Below are positions 15,757 through 23,910 of a stretch of 39,957 nucleotides of DNA, piece by piece. The stretch is from positions 1 to 39,957 of the forward strand of contig JADFIF010000009.1 of the NCBI GenBank assembly GCA_022566795.1, in the 5' to 3' direction. Positions within the stretch are counted from its first letter, which is position 1. Every line of letters begins with the position of its first letter. The DNA comes from Chloroflexota bacterium (lineage in GTDB: Bacteria > Chloroflexota > Dehalococcoidia > Lucifugimonadales > G022566795). Position numbers and translations under genes: made by a program. Under the pieces are notes generated by a model, which ran no database searches, had not been told where the DNA came from, and saw nothing but the letters and a program-made list of their open reading frames with translations.

Positions 15757-17088
15757 ATGGTGCCCGACGCGTTCGCCTCCCCATACACGCCGAACACCGA
15801 CGCCGACCGCGAGGAGATGCTTCGAGTCATCGGGGTCGCATCGGTAGACGATCTCTTCCTGGATGTCCCCGTGGAGCATCGCAGCCCATCTCTCGACCTC
15901 CCCGAGCCGCAATCCGAGATGGAGCTTTTGCGCTACGCGCATGGCCTGGCGGCCATGAACAAGGTTCCCGGAGAGTACGCCTGCTTCCTGGGCGCGGGCG
16001 CCTACCGCCATCACATCCCCGCCATCGTCAAGCAGATCGCCACCCGCAGCGAGTTCATGACCGCCTACACGCCCTACCAGCCCGAGGTCTCGCAGGGAAC
16101 GCTTCAGACCGAGTACGAGTTCCAGTCGATGTGCGCTCAGCTCACGAGCATGGATGTCGCCAACGCGGGCATGTACGATGGCTCGACCTCGCTTGCCGAG
16201 GCGGCGCTGATGGCTGTCAGGATCACCAAGCTCGATCGCATCGCCATTCTCGACTCGGTGTCTCCGCTTTATCGCGAGGTGCTGCAGACATACTCACAGG
16301 CGCCCGGCCTCAAAATCGACGTCGTTTCGGCAGGGCGAGGCGGGCTGGAAGAGGGCACCGCCTGCCTGCTGGTACAGCAGCCCAACTTTTTTGGGTATAT
16401 GGAGGACCTGGCCGAGCTCTCTGAGCGCGCCCACTCGCAGGGAGCGCTTCTGGTCGTCTACTCCGACCCCATATCCCTTGGACTGTTCAAGCCCCCGGGC
16501 GACTACGACGCGGACATAGTCGCGGCGGAGGGCCAGGCCATGGGCGTGCCGCTGACCTTCGGCGGACCGTACGTAGGGATATTCGCGTGCAAACAGCGTT
16601 TCATCCGGCAGATGCCCGGCCGCATCGTCGGCAAGACGGTCGACTCCAGGGGGCGGACTGCATACGTGCTCACGCTCCAGACAAGGGAGCAACACATCCG
16701 GCGCGAGCGTGCGACCTCCAACATCTGCACGTCGGTCGCGCTAATCGCCCTCATGTCGACGATATACATCGCGGCGAACGGCAAGCGGGGAATGAAGCGC
16801 ATAGCCGAGCTCTGCTACCACAAGTCGCACTACGCAGCATCCCTGATCTCCGACATCCCGGGCTACGAGCTACCCATGGATGGGACCTTCTTTCGCGAGT
16901 TTGTGGTGCGTTGCCCGCTGCCCCCGGGCGAGATCAACGACAAGCTGTTGGACCGTAGCATCATAGGTGGCCTGGACATCAGCGCGCAGGTACCAAACGG
17001 CATGCTGGTATGCGTGACGGAGATGAATTCGCGAGAGGAGATCGAGTCGTTCACGGCGGCGCTGGCCGAGATCGGCGCGAAGGCATGA
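15757..17088 (+). CDS. gcvPA: Glycine dehydrogenase (decarboxylating) subunit 1
   Basis: N-terminal half of the two-subunit P protein, which decarboxylates glycine with PLP held by subunit 2. Recognisable blocks are FLGAGAYRHHIPAIVK, TAYTPYQPEVSQGTLQTEYEFQ, AGMYDGSTSLAEA and the C-terminal GRTAYVLTLQTREQHIRRERATSNICT. The track start at 15712 is probably too early; ATG 15757 (MVPDAFASPYTPN) gives 443 residues, close to the family length, though GAGAAG upstream is a weak Shine-Dalgarno. It lies 132 nt after gcvH, and its TGA overlaps the gcvPB ATG by 4 nt. Confidence 0.95.
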   Translation: MVPDAFASPYTPNTDADREEMLRVIGVASVDDLFLDVPVEHRSPSLDLPEPQSEMELLRYAHGLAAMNKVPGEYACFLGAGAYRHHIPAIVKQIATRSEFMTAYTPYQPEVSQGTLQTEYEFQSMCAQLTSMDVANAGMYDGSTSLAEAALMAVRITKLDRIAILDSVSPLYREVLQTYSQAPGLKIDVVSAGRGGLEEGTACLLVQQPNFFGYMEDLAELSERAHSQGALLVVYSDPISLGLFKPPGDYDADIVAAEGQAMGVPLTFGGPYVGIFACKQRFIRQMPGRIVGKTVDSRGRTAYVLTLQTREQHIRRERATSNICTSVALIALMSTIYIAANGKRGMKRIAELCYHKSHYAASLISDIPGYELPMDGTFFREFVVRCPLPPGEINDKLLDRSIIGGLDISAQVPNGMLVCVTEMNSREEIESFTAALAEIGAKA

Positions 17089-18572
17089 CCGCTCTGCAGC
17101 AAAAGTTCGACGAAGGGCGGCGCAGGCTCCTCATGGATCGAAGTGTTCCCGGACGAGTTGGGGCCACCCTCCCTCCGCTGGACGTCCCCGAGCAGGACCT
17201 GCCTCCCGACTCCTTGCTTCGGACCGAGCTGGCCCTCCCAGAGGTCAGCGAGGGCGAGCTCGTGAGGTACTTCTCGCAGATAAGCCAGTCAAACTTCTCC
17301 ATCGACCACAACTTCTACCCTCTTGGGAGCTGTACGATGAAGTACAATCCCAAGATCAACGACGAGATTGCCTCTATCCCGGGCCTCGCCGCGATCCATC
17401 CGCTGCAGCCGGAATCCACCGTGCAGGGCGCCTTGAAGCTCATGTACGAGCTTCAAGGGTATCTTGCGGCGATCACCGGGATGCCGGGCGTGTCTCTCGC
17501 GCCGATGGCCGGCGCCGATGGCGAGCTGGCCGGCATGCTTATGACCCGCGCGTACCACCTGGAGCGGGGCGAACCCAACCGTAAGAACGTGCTCATTCCC
17601 GACAGCGCCCACGGCACCAACCCCGCCTCGGCCGCAATGGCCGGCTTCGACGTGGTAACGCTGCCGTCCGACGCCAACGGTGACACGGACCTGGAGGCGC
17701 TGCGGGCCTCGGTGAGCGAGGACCTCGCCGGCCTGATGATCACGCTGCCGAGCACGCTGGGCCTGTTCGACGCCAACATCGTCGAGGTTTGCCGCATCGT
17801 ACGCGATGCCGGAGGCATCGTCTACGGGGACGGCGCGAACCTCAACGCCCTGCTGGGTCGCGTCAAACTGGGCGATCTCGCCTTCGACGTCATTCACTCC
17901 AACCTGCACAAGACCTTCACTCAGCCCCACGGAGGCGGAGGCCCCGGCGCAGGACCTGTGATCTCGGGCCCGCGGCTGCGGCAGTACATGCCCTCGCCGG
18001 TGGTCACGCGCGAGACGGACGCAGACGGGACGGAGACCTACTCGCTTTCGTCCCCCGAGAAGACGATCGGGCGTATGGGCGCGTTCCACGGCAACTTCGG
18101 CGCTCTGGTTCGCGCGTACGCCTACATCTCCACCCTGGGGAATGCCGGGATAGCGCAGATCAGCGATGACGCGGTGGTCAACGCCAACTACATCCTGAGC
18201 GGGCTGAAAGGCTACTACGATCTGCCGTACGACCGGACGTGCATGCACGAGGTTGTGTTCTCGGCAAGGAACCTCAAGCGAGCTTACGGCGTCAGTGCCC
18301 TCGACGTGGCGAAGCGTCTCATCGACTACGGCATACACCCACCTACGATGTACTTTCCGCTGATCGTCGAAGAGGCGCTGATGATCGAGCCAACGGAGAC
18401 AGAGTCTAAGGAGACTCTTGACTACTTCATCGAGGTGATGCGGACGATAGCTCAAGAGGCTGCGGAGAACCCTGAGCTGCTCCACGACGCGCCTCACGAC
18501 ACCCTGAACAGCAGAGTGGACGAGGCTCGCGCGGCCCGCCAACCCGACCTGCGCTGGAGGCCCGCGCCCTAA
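17085..18572 (+). CDS. gcvPB: Glycine dehydrogenase (decarboxylating) subunit 2
   Basis: PLP-bearing half of the split P protein. The Schiff-base Lys is in NLHKTFTQPHGGGGPGAGP, with the Gly-rich loop typical of GcvP. Other family blocks are FYPLGSCTMKYNPKIN, MAGADGELAGMLMTRAYH and IPDSAHGTNPASAAMAGF. The start chosen is ATG 17085, inside the overlapping ATGA with gcvPA; the longer track form starting at 17010 reads into gcvPA in another frame with no family match. The product of 495 residues is normal. It forms a heterotetramer with GcvPA. No lpd gene follows; the next gene is a peroxiredoxin after 194 nt. Confidence 0.96.
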   Translation: MTALQQKFDEGRRRLLMDRSVPGRVGATLPPLDVPEQDLPPDSLLRTELALPEVSEGELVRYFSQISQSNFSIDHNFYPLGSCTMKYNPKINDEIASIPGLAAIHPLQPESTVQGALKLMYELQGYLAAITGMPGVSLAPMAGADGELAGMLMTRAYHLERGEPNRKNVLIPDSAHGTNPASAAMAGFDVVTLPSDANGDTDLEALRASVSEDLAGLMITLPSTLGLFDANIVEVCRIVRDAGGIVYGDGANLNALLGRVKLGDLAFDVIHSNLHKTFTQPHGGGGPGAGPVISGPRLRQYMPSPVVTRETDADGTETYSLSSPEKTIGRMGAFHGNFGALVRAYAYISTLGNAGIAQISDDAVVNANYILSGLKGYYDLPYDRTCMHEVVFSARNLKRAYGVSALDVAKRLIDYGIHPPTMYFPLIVEEALMIEPTETESKETLDYFIEVMRTIAQEAAENPELLHDAPHDTLNSRVDEARAARQPDLRWRPAP

Positions 18573-18700
18573 GAGACCGCCAGGGCCTCAATTCCGAGGC
18601 ATGGTCGATGAGAAGGCCTGCGTCGGCAGGTTACGCCGAGCTTTCAGTGTCAGCGGATGGCGGTCGAGATGCCCTAGGTTCTTTCGCCCATGGCTCTAGA

Positions 18701-18713
18701 ATGACATCGTCAT
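18701..18713. promoter_or_regulatory. Short inverted repeat in the peroxiredoxin upstream region
   Basis: ATGAC-ATC-GTCAT forms an exact 5-bp inverted repeat in an AT-richer patch (TAGAAT, CATAAT) 54-66 nt before the peroxiredoxin start. A promoter is likely nearby, but I cannot pair convincing -35 and -10 boxes. Confidence 0.25.
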
Positions 18714-18766
18714 AATTACCAAAGTTCCGTGGAAGTATCACACGCAATCGTTTAGGGGAGGAACTC

Positions 18767-19225
18767 ATGGTCGACATCGGGCAATCCGCGCCGGATTTCA
18801 CGCTTCCGGCACACGGAGGGGAAACAGTTACCCTTAGCCAGTACAGGGGGCAAAAGAACGTCATCCTGTCCTTCCACATCTTCTCGTTCACCGGCGGTTG
18901 AACGCATCAGGTCTCCTCGTTCCGAATTGCCAATTCGGACTTCGAGGAGAAGGATACCCAGGTCCTGGGTATAAGCACCGACGCCAGGCCCACACAGACG
19001 GCCTTCGCGGCGTCTCTCGGAAATATCCCATACCCCGTGCTGGCGGACTTCCATCCCAAGGGCCAGGTCTCGAAGCTCTACGGCGTGTACAACGAGGAGC
19101 GTGGCACGGCCAATCGGGCGGTCGTCATCGTTGACAAGCAGGGGATTGTCCGCTTCAGTCGCGTGTACACCAGCATGCCGGAGCTCGATACCGCCGACGT
19201 GCTTGCCGAGATTGGGAAGCTCTAG
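18767..19225 (+). CDS. Peroxiredoxin (redoxin domain), probable selenoprotein with in-frame TGA at codon 45
   Basis: The frame starts at ATG 18767 with a strong GGGGAGG 6 nt upstream and ends at TAG 19225. It is open except for TGA at 18899-18901. Reading TGA as selenocysteine gives 152 residues of AhpC/TSA-type thioredoxin fold: IGQSAPDFTLPAHGG at the N-terminus, VILSFHIFSFTGGUTHQ around the active site, VLGISTDARPTQTAFA, NIPYPVLADFHP and RAVVIVDKQGIVRFSRVY. The TGA falls at the peroxidatic position (T-x-x-Cys in the family; here T-G-G-U), although the usual upstream Pro is Ile. There is no other Cys, so it would be a one-Sec enzyme needing an external thiol for resolution. A SECIS-like hairpin lies just after the TGA. 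The role is peroxide reduction in the cytoplasm. The alternative is a nonsense pseudogene, but the undamaged 3' half argues against it. The ORF track shows only 19037-19225. Confidence 0.82.
18912..18950 (+). promoter_or_regulatory. Putative bacterial SECIS element
   Basis: TCTCCTCG pairs perfectly with CGAGGAGA (outer 8 bp), and TCCGAATT with AATTCGGA (inner 8 bp), separated by a small asymmetric internal loop (T versus CTT), with apical loop GCC. The loop begins 27 nt after the TGA of the peroxiredoxin. A stem just 3' of UGA with G at the start of a small apical loop is what is known of bacterial SECIS elements, which bind SelB. The whole hairpin is inside the coding sequence. Confidence 0.7.
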
Positions 19226-19232
19226 GCGCGCC

Positions 19233-19383
19233 AGGGGCAACCCCCTGCGGTCGCCCAGCGACAGACCAGGCACGCGGGCCTGCCCCTACGGGATCGTCGC
19301 CGATGTGCGGATACGTAGGGGCAAACCCCTGCGGGTGCCCAGCGCCAGGGCAGGCACGCGGGCCTGCGGTACGGGATCGTCGC
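19233..19383. repeat. Two tandem copies of a dispersed short repeat (AGGGGCA / TGCCCCT ends)
   Basis: Copy 1 (19233-19287) runs from AGGGGCAACCCCCTGCGG to GGGCCTGCCCCT, with 7-bp terminal inverted repeats. Copy 2 (19316-19373) has the same order with a decayed right end (TGCGGTAC). Both are followed by ACGGGATCGTCGC, so an 83-84-bp unit was duplicated. A third copy lies inverted at 36689-36742. Short ORFs translated from it (VGANPCGCP-type) are not genes. Confidence 0.75.
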
Positions 19384-19405
19384 AGGGCAGGATGGTATTT
19401 TCAAT

Positions 19406-20245
19406 ATGGCCGACGACCAGCACCCAGCATACGTCTTCCGAGAGGGAGACCACGCGCTTATCGTCGATCGGAGGGGGCGACACTACCTGATCCAGCTCGA
19501 CCCCTCCGCGTCTTTCCACACACACGTCGGCAACTTCCCACACGCCGATCTCATCGGCCAAAACGAAGGGACCTGGGTCACGACGGCTCAGGGGCACAAC
19601 CTCATCGCCTTCAAGCCGAGCCTGGCCGACTTCACGCGCGAGATGCCGAGGATCGCCACCGTCATCTACCCCAAAGACCTCGGAGCGATTATGACCTACG
19701 GCGATATCTTTCCCGGCGCCACAGTGCTGGAGGCGGGCTCAGGCTCGGGAGCGCTCACCCTGGCGCTGCTTCGCGCGGTGGGCACAAGCGGGCGTGTGAT
19801 CGCCTACGACGTTCGGGCCGACATGATCGAGCGGACGGCGGCGAACGTCGCATCGATCCACGAAGAATCCCCTAACCTCGAGCTGAAACAGGGCGATGTC
19901 TACGAAGGCTTTTCGGAGAGCGGGCTCGACAGGGTCGTGCTCGATCTGCCGGAGCCCTGGCAGGTCGTCTCTCACGCGTCGGGCGGTCTTGTTCCAGGTG
20001 GTGTCTTCGTGAGCTTCTTGCCCACTGTGCTGCAGGTCCACGAGCTGACTCAGGCCTTGAGAAAGCAACGCACCTTTGAGATGATCGAGACCTTCGAGAT
20101 TTTCATACGCACGTGGATGGTCGGAGGGCGCAGCGTCCGTCCATCCCATCGCATGGTCGGCCACACGGGGTTCATCACGACGGCCCGTCACTGTTCGCCT
20201 CGGCCCGGCGCCGAGATCGACGTATCTCCACAAGAGGAGGCATGA
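19406..20245 (+). CDS. trmI: tRNA (adenine-58-N1)-methyltransferase
   Basis: SAM-dependent enzyme that makes m1A58 in the T-loop of tRNAs, normally as a homotetramer. The N-terminal beta domain (residues 1-75) precedes FKPSLADFTREMPRIATVIYPKD, typical of the TrmI/Trm61 family. The Rossmann SAM site is VLEAGSGSGALTLALLRAVG, with YDVRADM at the end of strand 2 and VVLDLPEPWQVV (DLPEPW is the catalytic Asp-Pro block). The length is 279 residues. The last codons overlap the ATGA before the HD-domain gene, so the two are probably an operon. The Shine-Dalgarno sequence is modest (GGATGG). Confidence 0.9.
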   Translation: MADDQHPAYVFREGDHALIVDRRGRHYLIQLDPSASFHTHVGNFPHADLIGQNEGTWVTTAQGHNLIAFKPSLADFTREMPRIATVIYPKDLGAIMTYGDIFPGATVLEAGSGSGALTLALLRAVGTSGRVIAYDVRADMIERTAANVASIHEESPNLELKQGDVYEGFSESGLDRVVLDLPEPWQVVSHASGGLVPGGVFVSFLPTVLQVHELTQALRKQRTFEMIETFEIFIRTWMVGGRSVRPSHRMVGHTGFITTARHCSPRPGAEIDVSPQEEA

Positions 20246-20247
20246 GC

Positions 20248-20805
20248 ATGGACAGGGAAACTGCGCTGAAGGTTGTGGAAGAGCACGCGAAAAGCGACAG
20301 CTTGAGGAAGCATCTGGCGGCGGTGGAGGAGTGTATGCGGGCCTACGCCCGCAAGGAAGGCGAGGACGAGGAGCTGTGGGGAATCGCGGGGCTCGTTCAT
20401 GACTTCGATTGGGAGGTCTGCCCGACGCCCGAATCGCACCCGACCTTTGGCGCCGAAATCCTCAGGTCCAATGGCTTCTCTGAGCCTATCGTCCGGGCCG
20501 TGCTGTCCCACGGCAATCACACGGGCGTCGCGCGGGAGACGCTTATGGAGAAGGCGCTATTCGCCTGCGACGAGCTCTCAGGATTCGTTACAGCCGTTGC
20601 GCTCGTCCGGCCCACAAAGAGCCTCTCCGAGACCTCCGTGCGATCGGTAAGGCGCAAGTTCAAAGACAAGCGATTTGCGGCATCGGTCAGCCGCGAGGAT
20701 ATTTACGCGGGCGCCGAAGAGCTCGGCGTAGACCTCGACGAGCACATACAGTTCATCATAGACGCCCTGAAGCCCATCGCGCCGAGGCTCGGCCTCGCCC
20801 AGTAG
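20248..20805 (+). CDS. HD-domain (HDIG-type) hydrolase
   Basis: A 185-residue HD-domain phosphohydrolase-like protein. Metal-binding residues are suggested by His in LRKHLAAVEE, His-Asp in GLVHDFDWEV, His in SHPTFGAEIL, AVLSHGNHTG, and Asp in ALFACDELSGF. Its nucleotide or phosphoester substrate is unknown. ATG 20242 overlaps the trmI stop, but AGGAGG is only 1 nt before it and 7 nt before ATG 20248, so 20248 is preferred; the difference is two residues. The track extends the frame to 20113 inside trmI, which is a shadow. It is convergent with the MidA-like gene. Confidence 0.82.
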   Translation: MDRETALKVVEEHAKSDSLRKHLAAVEECMRAYARKEGEDEELWGIAGLVHDFDWEVCPTPESHPTFGAEILRSNGFSEPIVRAVLSHGNHTGVARETLMEKALFACDELSGFVTAVALVRPTKSLSETSVRSVRRKFKDKRFAASVSREDIYAGAEELGVDLDEHIQFIIDALKPIAPRLGLAQ

Positions 20806-20814
20806 GACGAGGCC
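20791..20814. terminator. Hairpin between convergent genes
   Basis: GGCCTCG and CGAGGCC form a 7-bp perfect stem with a 10-nt loop across the HD-gene stop, just beyond the end of the convergent MidA-like gene. It could serve both strands, but there is no T-tract. Confidence 0.4.
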
Positions 20815-20815
20815 A

Positions 20816-22057
20816 TCAGAGTGACCGCTCCGACGGCCATAGCTCGTCAAAATCCATCGCCAAGTGCGGGTACCGCCCCTCCATGAGGGGTGTATGCTCC
20901 GGACCCAGCAGCGGGATGGGCAGATTGAGGGCCGCCTCGGGGGCGGGCGTCAGGTCCGAGTAGCTGGCGACTCCCGAGCCCCGCTCCTGAATTAGGACAC
21001 TGAACCCTCCAAGTCCTTCTGGCTTCACCAGCTCCCGCATGGCCATGGTGTTGGCACTCAGGTCGCTGCGGCTCAGCTGCACCGTCTTCAGCCGGTCAAG
21101 CATGGCCTGGAACCCGAGCCCCTTCAGAAAGCTCGACTGCGGCATCAAGGTCAAGGACCGTAGTCCCAGCGCCTCGCCCTCGGATGCCACCGACGAGAAG
21201 TCCACGTGCGCCGTCATGTCCTGCCGGCCTATCCGTATATAAGGGCTTCCGCCCTCGGAATGGTGGTAGTAGGTCTTTAGCGTTCCGGCGGACCTGTCGG
21301 CACCGTATAGCACCTCCGCCGGGTAGCCGTAGTCGATGGTCAGCACGAATCCTCGCTCCAGCCCGTCCGATACCTCACGCATCCATGGCCCGATGCCGAG
21401 GTTCACTTCGCCAGAGAATCCGTCGCCAAGCTCGAACCCCAGCTGCCGGATGCGTCGCTCCAGCATGGGTGTACACGGGTCCCCCAGCGCCTCGGTCAAC
21501 TCGTCATGCTCGTCGAGCGTGACGAACAGTTCTTTGACGGCCCTGCCCTCCACGCGGAAACGGTGGACGGGGAAGGCGTCCAGGAGCTCGTTGGAGATGA
21601 AGCAGCCAACGGCCTTCCGGAACGGCGCGCCGACGGCTGCCACTGGGTGGGGCCGGACCTCCGCGTGCACCGCCATCTCCTGGGCCACACGCCGATCGAC
21701 GGGCACGTAGCGCAGTGCCCGGGCGAACCGCTGGCCGAGCGCAGGCGCATGGCCGGCCACCTCGGCGGCCAACAGCCCATCGCCCGCGCCCATCTCGATC
21801 ACATCGAACGTAGACGGACGGTCCAGCACCTGCCACATGCGATGAAGCTGAACGGCGATCAGCGCCCCAAACACAGGGTGCGCCGCAGGGCTGGTGAAAT
21901 AGTCGCCCGCGGCTCCAATGGCCCGATCGCTCGTGTAGTAGCCGCCCATAGGGTGATAGAGGGCGACCTGCATGAACTCGGCGAAGCAGATACTTCCTTT
22001 AGCCTCTATGAGTCCGCGTATCTCGGCTTCAGGAGTATCTTTCATATGGATGGGCAT
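20816..22057 (-). CDS. MidA/NDUFAF7-family SAM-dependent methyltransferase
   Basis: Class I methyltransferase of the family named for Dictyostelium MidA and human NDUFAF7, which dimethylates an arginine of a complex I subunit; the bacterial target is not established. Family blocks are seen: FAEFMQVALYHPMGGYYTS at the N-terminus, GAAGDYFTSPAAHPVFGALIA, the SAM site VIEMGAGDGLLAAEV, GCFISNELLDAFPVHRF (NELLDA is diagnostic) and LTIDYGYPAEVLY. The length is 413 residues. AGGAG lies 9 nt before ATG 22057; an internal ATG four codons later is less well placed. No complex I genes are in the window. Confidence 0.85.
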   Translation of the reverse strand: MPIHMKDTPEAEIRGLIEAKGSICFAEFMQVALYHPMGGYYTSDRAIGAAGDYFTSPAAHPVFGALIAVQLHRMWQVLDRPSTFDVIEMGAGDGLLAAEVAGHAPALGQRFARALRYVPVDRRVAQEMAVHAEVRPHPVAAVGAPFRKAVGCFISNELLDAFPVHRFRVEGRAVKELFVTLDEHDELTEALGDPCTPMLERRIRQLGFELGDGFSGEVNLGIGPWMREVSDGLERGFVLTIDYGYPAEVLYGADRSAGTLKTYYHHSEGGSPYIRIGRQDMTAHVDFSSVASEGEALGLRSLTLMPQSSFLKGLGFQAMLDRLKTVQLSRSDLSANTMAMRELVKPEGLGGFSVLIQERGSGVASYSDLTPAPEAALNLPIPLLGPEHTPLMEGRYPHLAMDFDELWPSERSL

Positions 22058-22228
22058 GTGGACGGGCTCCTGTGCCAGGCGGACCGCACATTCGGGAGCG
22101 ATTACCCACCGCCGATGGCCTCCGGTGTCAGCTTGGGTGCCTCAGAGTCGCTATCACAAAAAGGGAGAGGGTATCTGATGAAGATACCCTCTTGGCGCTC
22201 AATATGCTCGCGGAGTTGGCGCTGCGTC

Positions 22229-22420
22229 TCACCTACTGCGCGCTTGCCTGACCCTCTTGCCCTGGGCGCTCTCCCTGTCCCATCCGGAGCCCTGCATCGA
22301 GTTCCGGAACTCTGAGCGCTCACCGCATATCTTGCAAACGCCTTCGCTGGTGGGCCCGTTGGGGCTGTCTATCATCCAGTAATGCTTACACTCGGTTACC
22401 GCCTGTTCCTGATTAGTCAA
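22229..22420 (-). CDS. Small zinc-ribbon-like protein
   Basis: A 63-residue protein starting at TTG with GAAAGG about 8 nt upstream. It contains CKHYWMIDSPNGPTSEGVCKICGERSEFRN: C-x-H, then C-x-x-C after about 16 residues, suggesting one bound zinc. The pattern (Cys-x-His, aromatic, GPTS-x-G-x-C-x-x-CG, x-R-x-F-x-N) looks like a conserved small protein found in Chloroflexota and Actinobacteria, as far as I recall. Function is unknown; a nucleic-acid or partner-protein contact is a guess. It follows citrate synthase by 73 nt on the same strand. Confidence 0.7.
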   Translation of the reverse strand: MTNQEQAVTECKHYWMIDSPNGPTSEGVCKICGERSEFRNSMQGSGWDRESAQGKRVRQARSR

Positions 22421-22493
22421 CGTTACCGCCTTTCCTAGTCGCTTTCAGCTTCGCTTGCAGGCTCGGCAACTGATCAGTCCGCTAGAGCGAACG

Positions 22494-23633
22494 CTAGTCC
22501 CGGTCGCCCATTTTGACATATTCCAGGTCCATGGGCCCTGTGTACTCAAGCCGAGGCCTTAGCAGGATGTTGTTCTCGAACTGCTCCATCACCTGCACAG
22601 TCCAGCCCGGTATGCGCCCCATCGCGAAGATAGAGATAAAGAGATCGTCTGGGATGTCGAGAAGATAGTAGATGGCCCCGGAGAAGAAGTCGACGTTCTG
22701 GCAGATGCCGCGCCTGGAGTACGGCTGCATGATCTCGATGACCTCTTGGAGGATCGAGAACCACTTGGGCTGGCCTTTGCGCTCCCCCAGCTCCCTCGCG
22801 TCGTCCCGTAGGTGGACGGACCGGGGGTCGACGGCCCGGTACACGCGATGCCCGAAGCCCATCACCCTGCCGCCGTGCTCCACGAGATTTCTCACGTACG
22901 GCCCAGCGTTCTCTTCGTTGCCGATTTCCAAGGCCATCTTCATGACCTCTTCGGCGGCGCCGCCGTGGGCCGGCCCCTTGAGAACGGCTATGCCGGTGGT
23001 CACCGCGCAGTGCAGGTCCGCCTGGGTCGATGCGGCTACTCTGGCTCCGAACGAGGAGGCGTTGACGCCGTGCTCGGCATGCAGGACAAAGTCCTTGTCG
23101 ATCAGCGCCGCATCGCGAGGGTCCGGCCGCTCGCCGAACAGCATGTAGAGGAAGTTTCCGGCGTGGTTCAGTTCCAAATCCGGCTCGACAGGGTCCTTGC
23201 CGTTACGGATTTGGGCGTGAGCCGCAACGATGGTGGGAGCCATCGCAGTGAGACGGACCCCCTTTCGCAGGTTCGCCTCGTGGGAGTTATCCGCTACGTC
23301 CGGATCGTACGCCGCGGTAGCCGAAATCGCGGTGCGAAGCACATCCATTGGATGCGCATCTTTCGTGAGCCTGATAATCTCAACGATCGCCTCCGGAAGG
23401 GCTCGGTTGGCCTTCAGGTCGGCGTCGAATGCATCTAGCTCGCTCTGGGTCGGCAGCTTGCTATACAGCAGGAGGTAGATCGTCTCTTCGAAGGACGCGT
23501 TCTCAGCTAGGTCGTCGATGTTGTAGCCACGATAAAGAAGCTTGCCGATCTTGCCATCGATAAAGCTTGACTGCGTGCGGTCGATGTACACATCGCGAAG
23601 GCCTCGATGAAGACGGACCTTCTCCTGGGTCAT
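22494..23633 (-). CDS. gltA: Citrate synthase
   Basis: Condenses acetyl-CoA and oxaloacetate at the entry of the TCA cycle. Catalytic residues can be placed: His in LHAEHGVNASSF, His in MGFGHRVYR and Asp in CQNVDFFSGAIYY. The N-terminal block (SSFIDGKIGKLLYRGYNIDDLAE) and LKGPAHGGAAEEV are standard. At 379 residues it belongs to the short, Gram-positive/archaeal-type dimeric enzymes without the E. coli NADH-regulated extension. A 2-methylcitrate synthase activity cannot be excluded. Upstream lies an 18-bp palindrome overlapping a weak promoter; rex is divergent. Confidence 0.95.
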   Translation of the reverse strand: MTQEKVRLHRGLRDVYIDRTQSSFIDGKIGKLLYRGYNIDDLAENASFEETIYLLLYSKLPTQSELDAFDADLKANRALPEAIVEIIRLTKDAHPMDVLRTAISATAAYDPDVADNSHEANLRKGVRLTAMAPTIVAAHAQIRNGKDPVEPDLELNHAGNFLYMLFGERPDPRDAALIDKDFVLHAEHGVNASSFGARVAASTQADLHCAVTTGIAVLKGPAHGGAAEEVMKMALEIGNEENAGPYVRNLVEHGGRVMGFGHRVYRAVDPRSVHLRDDARELGERKGQPKWFSILQEVIEIMQPYSRRGICQNVDFFSGAIYYLLDIPDDLFISIFAMGRIPGWTVQVMEQFENNILLRPRLEYTGPMDLEYVKMGDRD

Positions 23634-23674
23634 CGTCTACCCCTCCAACGCCGGGCATCCGTTTGAACGCTCGG

Positions 23675-23716
23675 CAGATGTGGCAACATCTGAAGCCCCG
23701 GACAGGAATCCGTCAA
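23675..23716 (-). promoter_or_regulatory. Candidate gltA promoter with 18-bp palindromic operator
   Basis: On the minus strand TTGACG (23716-23711), a 17-nt spacer and TCAGAT (23693-23688) could be a promoter. CAGATGT-GGCA-ACATCTG (23675-23692) is an exact 7-bp inverted repeat overlapping the -10 and start site, so a dimeric regulator bound there would block transcription. Confidence 0.4.
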
Positions 23717-23910
23717 CATGGACACCCGGCCAGGGCCCTCAACCGGCTACCGAAAACGGAACCCAATTCTAGCACCCGCATTTGGGGGTGTCAAGAAAGC
23801 TCGAAGGCCCGCCCTTTCCGCAGCAGTCAGTCTATTGACAGATAACAAGGCGCTCGCTCAAACGCCTTATCGATCGTGCGATATGCGAGATGCCTTCGGT
23901 AGTTCAGCGA

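Noticed and set aside
17289-18542. 417-residue minus-strand ORF inside gcvPB
   Set aside because: Antisense shadow of gcvPB; no recognisable motifs and no Shine-Dalgarno.
18899-18901. TGA as a simple nonsense mutation making the peroxiredoxin a pseudogene
   Set aside because: The downstream half is undamaged and family-like, the TGA is exactly at the active-site position, and a SECIS-like stem follows; selenocysteine explains all three.
19222-19404. ORF track proteins with PCGCP or ACLPWRWAP patterns at 19.2-19.4 kb and 36.6-36.8 kb
   Set aside because: They are translations of the dispersed repeat, with no independent start signals or protein-like composition.
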